NCBI GenBank assembly: GCA_902486425.1
Contig: CABTOK010000007.1
Location: 124,001-188,000 of the forward strand
DNA length: 64,000 nucleotides
Direction of reading: 5' to 3'
From: UBA11475 sp902486425
GTDB lineage: Bacteria; Bacillota; Clostridia; Christensenellales; Borkfalkiaceae
Shown here one piece after another: positions 57,127-64,000 of this stretch. Numbering within the stretch: position 1 is the first letter of the stretch; each line of letters starts with the position of its first letter. The notes under the pieces are model-generated. The model saw only the letters and a list, made by a program, of their open reading frames with translations. It did no database searches and was not told the DNA's origin. Both the position numbers and the translations under genes were made by a program.

Positions 57127-59082
57127 ATGAAAAGAAATAAAATAGTTTCGTTTATTCTGGCTATAGCTTTCATTTTCGGAGCGACCGGTTGTCAGACGGG
57201 AACAGCGGATACCGGAGCTTCCGATAAAACGCTAAAAAGCTCATCCGAAACAAATTATACGGTAACTTACGAACAGTCCGCACCCGTAATAACGGCAAAA
57301 GACAGTATGCTTGTGAGAGAGTGGCTTTACGACGATCCCGATCTTTATGTGAGACCATACGCTCCGACCGGCAAAGAGTTTTCGGTAGTAGGAGAAATAA
57401 ATTACGAAAAGAGTTCGATAAACTATATGTACGTCGAACGCACCGAAGAAACCTGCGCCGCCGAGTGCGGTTACACTGCGAGAAATAACGGCGACAGCGC
57501 ACTATACATATGTACCGTAGGCGGTAATTCTTTACCCGGTATATCGTACTGGAATTATTCGGTAAAAATCGAAAACGCCACGGGCTTTATGGCTTTCGTG
57601 GATTTCAGAAACCTGAAAACCGATACTGCGCCAGAATTCGGAGCCGCTTTATATGTGTCCGAAACCGGCGATAAATACGTTTTAGAAGATCTTTTGAAAA
57701 CCGAACTTAAAGATAAAACGGAATGCTTATATTATGACTACGACGGCGAATGGAAACCTGCCGTTTCGGACGGAAAAAGAGTTCCGCTTCCGGACGGCTT
57801 CGTCGGATACGTTTATATTCCGGCAAGCGGTTATGAAGCAATTTCGGACGGTGGCAAATTCGGTTCCTACTATCTGCAACACGTTAAAATTTATTATGAT
57901 ATAGCCGATAAAAACGAATGTGCGACCACTGTTTTAACGGATGATCTCGTGTTTGTAGCCGAAAGCGGAGATAACCACGCACACGATTACGAAGATATAA
58001 AAACAGTCGGGGCGACCTGCGTTTCTTCGGGGTACGATCTTAAAAGATGTAAAACGTGCGGACAAACGAAAAAGACGGACGAAACCGAGAAACAAGAACA
58101 TTCTTACGGCAAAACATTCGCTCTTGGCGGCGGTTCGGGAGCGATATGTCCTTATTGTAAGGACTTAAAAAGAAGTGACGAGCCGTCGTTAAACAAGGCA
58201 GGTACTTACAATGTAACTTTCAGTTACGGCGAACCGATAAGTAAAGATATTACGCTTGTTTTTCCCGAAAATTACGTTATAAAGCAAAAAGACGTTCCGT
58301 GGATTTACCGCGGGGAAAAGATGAATAAGTGGGGTATAACCGATTATTATCAGTTCTTTGCTTATAATTCAACGCCCGATTACGACGAACTTATAAATCC
58401 CGTCGGATACAAAGTCACGGGCGACGTAACCTTTTACGGAACATACAACAGATATTCTTACGATAACGAACATTTCGGACATATGTTCAAACAGGTAGCA
58501 ACGCACGGCGGTCCGTATAACGCTAAAAACCTTCAAGGGAAAACCGTGTTTATCGGTAATTCCAACTATATGCTCTGGTGGAGTATGGAATATTGGTACG
58601 CGCAGCGAGGAATAGAAGTTCTTAATAATTCCGTAGCCGGAGGCACTTGTTATGATTTCCTTGAATTTATCGAAGAACTTGTTTATATTTATCATCCGAA
58701 GGTGGTCGTAATGGGCGTATCGAGCAACGACTTTTGCTATCATCAGCTGACCGACGCCGAAATAATCAAAAACGAACTCAAATTTATGAATATGGTTCGT
58801 AAAATCTGTCCGGGCGTGAGTTTTATAGTCGGAAGTATGAATCCTCTTCCCGGTCGTCCGGAGTATTTTTCGTCAATAAAACGCATAAATCAAAAGTTCG
58901 ACGATTTATGCAAGGGGATGAACGATGCGATTTTTATCGATACTTCGGCTAAAGTGTGGGAATTTTGCAAGCAGTATCCGGACGGCTGGTCCTTCTGGAC
59001 GCATATGGATGAAGAAAAATTAAGCGTTATTCTCGGAGATATGATGATAGGAACGATTAAATCGTATCTTGCGTACGCTTAA
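57127..59082 (+). CDS. Surface lipoprotein with C-terminal SGNH-hydrolase-like domain
   Basis: 651 residues, ten bases after the previous gene, AAGGGGAAG upstream. Lipoprotein signal with lipobox ATGC, Cys22. A beta-rich N-terminal part (about 40-280) precedes a Cys module like that in the upstream protein (HDYEDIKTVGATCVSSGYDLKRCKTCG, about 278-305). The C-terminal 180 residues look SGNH-type: VFIGNSNYMLWW (block I, GNS for GDS), VVVMGVSSNDF (block III Asn), and WTHMDEEKLS near the end. Possible carbohydrate esterase; the altered block I makes activity uncertain. Confidence 0.7.
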   Translation: MKRNKIVSFILAIAFIFGATGCQTGTADTGASDKTLKSSSETNYTVTYEQSAPVITAKDSMLVREWLYDDPDLYVRPYAPTGKEFSVVGEINYEKSSINYMYVERTEETCAAECGYTARNNGDSALYICTVGGNSLPGISYWNYSVKIENATGFMAFVDFRNLKTDTAPEFGAALYVSETGDKYVLEDLLKTELKDKTECLYYDYDGEWKPAVSDGKRVPLPDGFVGYVYIPASGYEAISDGGKFGSYYLQHVKIYYDIADKNECATTVLTDDLVFVAESGDNHAHDYEDIKTVGATCVSSGYDLKRCKTCGQTKKTDETEKQEHSYGKTFALGGGSGAICPYCKDLKRSDEPSLNKAGTYNVTFSYGEPISKDITLVFPENYVIKQKDVPWIYRGEKMNKWGITDYYQFFAYNSTPDYDELINPVGYKVTGDVTFYGTYNRYSYDNEHFGHMFKQVATHGGPYNAKNLQGKTVFIGNSNYMLWWSMEYWYAQRGIEVLNNSVAGGTCYDFLEFIEELVYIYHPKVVVMGVSSNDFCYHQLTDAEIIKNELKFMNMVRKICPGVSFIVGSMNPLPGRPEYFSSIKRINQKFDDLCKGMNDAIFIDTSAKVWEFCKQYPDGWSFWTHMDEEKLSVILGDMMIGTIKSYLAYA

Positions 59083-59106
59083 AACAGATCTATAAAAAAT
59101 ATCTTA

Positions 59107-59137
59107 AAACGGTCGCTTTTACGCGGCTGTTTTTTTG
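59107..59137 (+). terminator. Terminator after the surface pair
   Basis: AAACGGTCGC (59107-59116) pairs with GCGGCTGTTT (59123-59132) using two G-U wobbles, then T-run. Confidence 0.82.
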
Positions 59138-59211
59138 CGGAAATATTCGGCGACGCAAACAATTAAAACTAAAAAATCTTAAAATCCGGTATTGAAAAGA
59201 CGCTTATAATA

Positions 59212-60705
59212 ATGTATAATTTAATCGTCGATAAACGTATTTTTATAAAAAACTTAAATAAAAAAGCAGTAGATATTAAAAATCAGCGGTGGAATATGTA
59301 CGATTTACAGAACAGATGGAATTTAGAAGGAAAGGTTTTAAGATATTACGGACTTAAAAATAAGCCCGAAATGTTTAAAAACACCATAAAATTAAATAAA
59401 AAGCAGCTTGAAATCATTAAAAAGCTGCCGTGCGAACTAAGCGGTGAAGAAATAAAAATTCTTAAAAATCTTTTCGGCAATCAGGTTGTGGATATAGCGG
59501 ATAAAAAAGTTACGCCGAAGTCATTCGAAGAAGCCCGGTTTTGCAAACGTTGCGTTGCGAATGACTTTATGATCCCGGGACTCGAATTCGACGAAGACGG
59601 GCTTTGCCCGATGTGTCAGACCGAAAAGGAGACGGCAAAATTAAAAAGCGTCGTTCCCGTTATGAACGACTTTCCGGAATCGAAAAAGTCCCGCTTCGAC
59701 GTGGCTGTGTTTTATACGGGCGGAAAAGATTCGACGTACCTATTGTACTATCTCGCAAAGGTGAAAAATTTACGCGTTCTCGCTCTCACATGGGAAATCC
59801 CTTATATGTCCGAAAACGCTAAATTAAGTATAGAAAATGCCAAAAACAAACTCTCGTCCGTCGAATTTATCGAAAGGAGAGTAATGGCGGACGATCTTAA
59901 AAAGATTTATAAAAAGCTTTACGAACTCGCCGGCAACACCTGCGCGTGTCCGTCGCTCGCATACGTTTTGTTTTATCCCGAACTCGTCGCGAACAAAGTT
60001 CCTTACTTTGTCGCGGGCAACGAACCGGCTCAGCTTCTGGGACTGTATTATAACCATATGGCTCCGCAAATAGCTTACACGTTTCCCGATAACAAAGCGC
60101 TTAATTTTTTGTTTAATGCGGGCAGAATACTCACTCTTCATCCGCCGCTTAAAAAAGGACAGTTCCATACGCTTGCCACGATGAAGCAGCTTGCCTACGG
60201 CGATAATCCGATCAAAAAAGCCGCCGGGTACGAAAACACGCTCGTGCATAACATATGCGAAGCGATAAACGAAGTTCCTTCCATTCTGAAACCATTGAAA
60301 AGAGCTATAAGATCTTCGTCGTGGTCGGGCAATATTCCCGCTTTCGTGCAGGTCGATTTCGACGAAATAAGCGGCGGCGTTTACGAATGGCGAAAGGTTA
60401 AAGAAACCATAATCAAAGAGTGCGGCTGGGTTGCTCCCGAAGAAACGGACAAAGGCTTGCATACGAGCTGCAAGATCGAAAAGTGCAAAGAACATTCGCA
60501 GTTCAGACGCTTTTACGATATGGAAAGCACGATGATACCTTTCAGCGCGCTTGAAATCGCCATTGCCGGAAAGGGTAAAAACTTAACGAGAGAAGAAGCG
60601 TTGAAGGAACTTAAAGAATCGTTAGGATTTTCGCTCGGAGAAATACCGGAATGTGCGGTTATGAGAGAGTATTTTTCGGATAAAGAAGAGAATAAAAATG
60701 ATTGA
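59212..60705 (+). CDS. PP-loop ATP-pyrophosphatase, N-acetyl-sugar amidotransferase-like (WbpG family resemblance)
   Basis: 497 residues from ATG 59212, or about 469 from ATG 59296, which has a nearby GGTGGA. A zinc-type block ARFCKRCVANDFMIPGLEFDEDGLCPMC (about 104-131) precedes the PP-loop FYTGGKDSTYLLYYLA (about 165-180), an SGGxDS relative. The CxxC...GxCxxC-PP-loop order is that of WbpG/PseA-like enzymes that aminate or thiolate a substrate with ATP. Further Cys follow (NTCACPSLA; LHTSCKIEKCKEHSQF). It overlaps the flavodoxin-ferredoxin gene by eight bases. Substrate unknown. Confidence 0.7.
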   Translation: MYNLIVDKRIFIKNLNKKAVDIKNQRWNMYDLQNRWNLEGKVLRYYGLKNKPEMFKNTIKLNKKQLEIIKKLPCELSGEEIKILKNLFGNQVVDIADKKVTPKSFEEARFCKRCVANDFMIPGLEFDEDGLCPMCQTEKETAKLKSVVPVMNDFPESKKSRFDVAVFYTGGKDSTYLLYYLAKVKNLRVLALTWEIPYMSENAKLSIENAKNKLSSVEFIERRVMADDLKKIYKKLYELAGNTCACPSLAYVLFYPELVANKVPYFVAGNEPAQLLGLYYNHMAPQIAYTFPDNKALNFLFNAGRILTLHPPLKKGQFHTLATMKQLAYGDNPIKKAAGYENTLVHNICEAINEVPSILKPLKRAIRSSSWSGNIPAFVQVDFDEISGGVYEWRKVKETIIKECGWVAPEETDKGLHTSCKIEKCKEHSQFRRFYDMESTMIPFSALEIAIAGKGKNLTREEALKELKESLGFSLGEIPECAVMREYFSDKEENKND

Positions 60706-61483
60706 ACACGAAAATTTTATTCCCAAAAATAATGAAATCTCCGGTAAAAACAAGAACGAATCGAACGCCGTGTGCTTTTATTCCGAGACGGGCGAAACGA
60801 AACGTATAGCGGAGTATTTTGCAAAAGAAACGGGTTATACGCTTACGGATATAACCGAAAACGGTATAGCGAAAACAAAGGCGAAAGAAGCGGAAACTTT
60901 TTATTACGATAATCTTGTTTTGTGCTTTCCCGTACATTGCCAGAATATTCCCGGCTTGGTCAGAGATTTTTTATCTGTGAGTAAGATAAAAAATCTTACC
61001 GTTATAGCGACTTACGGAAAGATGAACCACGGAAACGTACTTTATGAAGTACGAAAAAAATACCGAAAAAATATAAAAATTATAGTCGCTGCGGCGTATG
61101 TTCCGACAAAACATTCGTATATAAACGGCGATAAGCCTTTCGATGATTTCGGCGTTTTAAAACCTGTCGCGCAAAAAATAAAAAATCCGTCCGAAGTCTT
61201 TCTGACGAAGCTTAAAAAGAATCCGCTCTCAAACCTTTTCCCGAAACGGAGAAGTCGTATAGGAATAAAAATTTATAAAAACGACGATTGTAACAGTTGC
61301 GGTCTTTGCGAAAGTTCGTGTAATTATGCGGCGATAAAAAACGGCGTTACGAATAACAAGTGTATAAGATGCTTGAAGTGCGTTAAAATTTGCCCCGAAT
61401 CCGCTATTGGTTTTAAACCCGACTTTTTCATGAAAAAGTATCTTGAAAAGAAAAAACTAACCGATACGATAATTTATATCTGA
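60698..61483 (+). CDS. EFR1-type flavodoxin-ferredoxin protein
   Basis: 261 residues. A flavodoxin-like N-terminal domain starts VCFYSETGETKRIAEYFAKETGY (phosphate-binding loop, about 28-35) with CFPVHCQNIPGLVRDFL (about 73-89) and TVIATYGKMNHG. The C-terminal third has two 4Fe-4S motifs, CNSCGLCESSCNYAAI and CIRCLKCVKICPESAIGF. This matches EFR1-family electron carriers. The eight-base overlap with the PP-loop gene implies it feeds electrons to that enzyme. Confidence 0.85.
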   Translation: MIEHENFIPKNNEISGKNKNESNAVCFYSETGETKRIAEYFAKETGYTLTDITENGIAKTKAKEAETFYYDNLVLCFPVHCQNIPGLVRDFLSVSKIKNLTVIATYGKMNHGNVLYEVRKKYRKNIKIIVAAAYVPTKHSYINGDKPFDDFGVLKPVAQKIKNPSEVFLTKLKKNPLSNLFPKRRSRIGIKIYKNDDCNSCGLCESSCNYAAIKNGVTNNKCIRCLKCVKICPESAIGFKPDFFMKKYLEKKKLTDTIIYI

Positions 61484-61675
61484 AACAAAAATTTCATTAA
61501 GTACTAAAAATTTCTCAAATATTGCTGTTTTTCAAAAATATATTGCAAAATTATACGTCCGGTGATATATTATAGGCGGAAGGACAAAAAACTTCCGGTC
61601 GGTTTATTATCGCCGGAATAATCGGCAATAAAAAAGCGACTTTTAAATAACACGAAAAAATTAAGGATGGAAAAT

Positions 61676-63652
61676 ATGAAAAACGATCTTAAAAATCTGA
61701 CTTTAGACGAAAAGATAACGCTTCTTACAGGCAAGGACGCCTGGAACATTCACGAAATCGAAAAACTCGATAAGTTCAACATGGCGGACGGTCCCAACGG
61801 ACTCAGAAAAGTTGCGTATTGGGCGGACGGTAAAGAAATCGAAGTAAGATCTATCGCTTATCCGTGCGGACACGTTCTCGCAAACTCATGGTCGAAGGAA
61901 ACCGTAAAGGCGGCTTCGTCTTCTATGGCGGACGACTGTATAGACGAAGAAGTAGATATGCTTCTCGCACCCGCAGTCAACATTAAAAGAGATCCGAGAT
62001 GCGGCAGAAACTTCGAATACCTTTCCGAAGATCCGTTTTTAGCCGGTACTCTCGGTAAAGTTTATATCGACGGCTTGCAGGAAAAGGGCATAGGAACTTC
62101 GCTCAAACATTATTGCTGCAACAATGCCGAAGACAACAGACAGTCCTGCAACAATATTGTAGACAAACGTACTCTTATGGAAATTTACACGAGAAATTTC
62201 TATTATGCGTTAAAAGCCGATCCTACCACCGTTATGTGCGCTTACAACAAAGTAAACGGCGAATGGTGCTCGGCGAATAAAGAGATAAACGATATTTTAT
62301 ATAACAAGCTCGGCTTCAAAAACGCGATCGTTTCCGACTGGGGCGCCGTTCACGACAAAGTGAAGAGCGTCAAATCCGGTCTTGCGCTTCAGATGCCGCA
62401 CTCCGATACGGCGTTCGCGGACGCTAAAAAGGCTTATGAATCCGGCGAACTCACCGAAGCGGAAATCGACCTTTGCGCCGGCAGAACAATAGATCTTATC
62501 AACCGCATGCAGGAAATGAAAAAGCTCCGTAAAATCGACAGAACGCTCGCCCAGCGCGAACACATTGCTCTCGAAGGCGCGATGGAAGGGGCTGTTCTTC
62601 TTAAAAACAACGGCGTTCTCCCGATGAAAAAGAGTAAAACCGTTGCGTATACGGGTATTTTCGAACCCGATATGTACCATGGCGGCGGTTCCGGCAACTC
62701 TAAGGCGAACAGAGAACCCGTCTCGATGAAAGTCGCTCTCAAAAATGCCGATCCGGACGTCAATGTCTTAACCTTCGGCAGCATCATTCACAGAGCGTGG
62801 CACGGCAACGTATCGTTCTGGTGGAGCGCCGCGGACGAAATACTCCCCGTATTCAAAGACGCCGACTACGTTATTCTGCAGGTCGGCAACTGGCACGACA
62901 TCGAAAGCGAAGGATTTGACAGACATACTTTAAGGCTCAACGAAACGCAGGAATCGTTTATAAGATTTATGGGAGATCACTTCAAGGGCAAGACGATAGT
63001 CCAGCTTATTGCGGGTTCCGCCATAGACGTTACACCGTGGATCGATCACGTAGACGCGCTTCTTCTTACCGGCTTTGCCGGACAGTATATGAACGATGCG
63101 GCGGCTTACCTTATGTACGGCGACGTATGTCCCTCCGGTAAACTTGCCGAAACCTTCCCGAAGAAGCTCGAAGATATTTCCTGTCTTAACGCATACAACT
63201 CGTATATGACCGAAAATTATTATAACGACGGCATTTACGTAGGCTATCGTCATTATGACAAGAACAATATCGAACCTATGTACGAATTCGGCTACGGCTT
63301 GTCTTATACCAAGTTCGAATATTCCGATCTTAAAGTAGAAGATAAAGGCGAAACTTTGGAAGTTACTTATAAGATTAAAAACGTCGGCGACTACGACGGT
63401 AAAGAAGTATCCGAAATTTACTCTACCGCTCCCGCAAAGGTAATCGACAGACCTCAGAGAGAACTCGTCGGTTATTCCAAAGACCTTATCTTGAAAGGCG
63501 AAACCAAGATCGTAAAAGTTACCGTAGATAAAGAAGCGATGACGTACTTCGACGTAGCAAAGGACGACTTCGTTCTGGAAAAGGGCGAATACGCGATTTC
63601 GGTAGGCGCTTCGTCGAGAGATATTCGTCTCACCGCAAAAATTACCTTATAA
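61676..63652 (+). CDS. Glycoside hydrolase family 3 beta-glucosidase-like enzyme
   Basis: Start ATG 61676 is preferred: AAGG ends nine bases before it, whereas ATG 61667 has only spacer of one base. 658 residues without a signal peptide, so cytoplasmic. GH3 N-domain: MADGPNGLRK, APAVNIKRDPRCGRNFEYLSEDP, GIGTSLKHYCCNN (KH dyad), and nucleophile Asp in AIVSDWGAVHD (about 222). Then the C-domain (GAVLLKNNGVLPM) and a fibronectin type III-like end (LEVTYKIKNVGDYDGKEVSEIY). Acts on short beta-glycosides; exact sugar unknown. Confidence 0.9.
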   Translation: MKNDLKNLTLDEKITLLTGKDAWNIHEIEKLDKFNMADGPNGLRKVAYWADGKEIEVRSIAYPCGHVLANSWSKETVKAASSSMADDCIDEEVDMLLAPAVNIKRDPRCGRNFEYLSEDPFLAGTLGKVYIDGLQEKGIGTSLKHYCCNNAEDNRQSCNNIVDKRTLMEIYTRNFYYALKADPTTVMCAYNKVNGEWCSANKEINDILYNKLGFKNAIVSDWGAVHDKVKSVKSGLALQMPHSDTAFADAKKAYESGELTEAEIDLCAGRTIDLINRMQEMKKLRKIDRTLAQREHIALEGAMEGAVLLKNNGVLPMKKSKTVAYTGIFEPDMYHGGGSGNSKANREPVSMKVALKNADPDVNVLTFGSIIHRAWHGNVSFWWSAADEILPVFKDADYVILQVGNWHDIESEGFDRHTLRLNETQESFIRFMGDHFKGKTIVQLIAGSAIDVTPWIDHVDALLLTGFAGQYMNDAAAYLMYGDVCPSGKLAETFPKKLEDISCLNAYNSYMTENYYNDGIYVGYRHYDKNNIEPMYEFGYGLSYTKFEYSDLKVEDKGETLEVTYKIKNVGDYDGKEVSEIYSTAPAKVIDRPQRELVGYSKDLILKGETKIVKVTVDKEAMTYFDVAKDDFVLEKGEYAISVGASSRDIRLTAKITL

Positions 63653-64000
63653 TTAAATAACAGCTGTAATTTAATTGAGTTAAAATTGCATATCCATAGA
63701 GGTTTTTTGTATATAGAACTCCTCCGCTTAAATAAAAGCGGGGGAGTTCTTATATTAAAATAAAAAGATAAAATCTGAACGTTTCTGATTTTACAGGTTT
63801 TTATCTTTTATCGTATCGCTGCATATAAACAAAATCGCATATGTTATACAACTATTGTAGCACAACATATATATTTTCAAATAAGAGAATAAAAAACGAA
63901 TAAACGCATAAAAGAATTATATATGTAAAATAGCGAAAAAAATAAAGAAAATACACATTTTAACTTTTTATGAGTAAAAAATATTATTTATGGTTTACAA
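63653..64000. other. Intergenic region, terminator then AT-rich sequence
   Basis: No gene seen in the last 350 bases beyond the terminator at 63715-63750. The rest is strongly AT-rich, likely the promoter region of a gene beyond the window. Confidence 0.6.
63715..63750 (+). terminator. Terminator after the GH3 gene
   Basis: AGAACTCCTCCGCTT (63715-63729) pairs with AAGCGGGGGAGTTCT (63736-63750) with one wobble. The downstream T-run is weak (TATATT). Confidence 0.75.

Noticed and set aside
59824..60495. 223-codon minus-strand frame
   Set aside because: Antisense to the PP-loop gene; Arg/Phe-rich without motifs.
1..64000. CRISPR array, rRNA genes, insertion sequences, prophage genes
   Set aside because: No regularly spaced repeats, rRNA segments, transposase motifs or phage structural genes were seen anywhere in the window.

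Overview
This is a chromosomal stretch from a Gram-positive, endospore-forming member of the Firmicutes (Clostridia). The window opens with the 3' end of spoIVA and carries a yabP-yabQ-divIC run and a two-subunit ADP-glucose pyrophosphorylase (glgC plus glgD), both typical of this phylum. Several gene orders match Bacillus/Clostridium synteny: rpmB diverging from an asp23-fakA-recG run, gyrB-gyrA, and prmC-prfA. Base composition and codon use suggest an uncultured gut clostridial lineage, perhaps Christensenellales-like; that placement is a guess. Nearly all genes are on the + strand, most have good Shine-Dalgarno sites, and intrinsic terminators are abundant and clear.

Layout. 1-12.6 kb: end of spoIVA, then pgi and a full glycogen cluster (glgB, glgC, glgD, terminator, glgA, glgP, a GH13 amylase). 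It would turn glucose-6-phosphate chemistry into a branched storage glucan and mobilise it again. 12.7-18 kb: acpP, a probable spore-associated protein, a phosphoesterase with a leaderless promoter, yabP-yabQ-divIC, a Ppx/GppA phosphatase and an HExxH membrane protein. 18-28.7 kb: housekeeping core (gyrB, gyrA, a stand-alone riboflavin kinase, rpmB on the minus strand, asp23, fakA, recG) and a lipoprotein. 28.8-31.3 kb: an accessory island with a promoter-structured RNA-terminator unit directly followed by an EcoRI-type adenine methyltransferase and a DUF262-HNH nuclease. 31.3-46.3 kb: a dehydrogenase-like protein, rpmE, a DUF1385-PrmC fusion, prfA, a small P-loop protein, a lipoprotein, a MarR-regulated heterodimeric ABC exporter, a DUF5685/J-domain/membrane trio and an RlmD-type RNA methyltransferase. 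46.4-50.4 kb: a degraded RHS polymorphic-toxin locus ending near a tRNA-Arg(CCU). 50.6-53.2 kb: copper ATPase and chaperone. 53.3-59.1 kb: an AraC regulator divergent from two large surface lipoproteins. 59.2-63.7 kb: a PP-loop amidotransferase-like enzyme with a flavodoxin-ferredoxin partner, then a GH3 glucosidase.

The most noteworthy region is 28773-31254. A sigma-A-like promoter would start transcription exactly at the first base of a 143-nt nested hairpin with a perfect 17-bp outer stem, ended by a UUCG-loop terminator. The methyltransferase and DUF262-HNH genes follow at once. It looks like an anti-phage or restriction-modification module with its own non-coding RNA or attenuator. The RHS locus is second: a 3' RHS core with a PD-(D/E)XK-like toxin tip lies upstream of a separate 5'-side RHS fragment, with immunity genes and an orphan toxin tail between. 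All functional calls rest on reading motifs by eye; no database search was possible.
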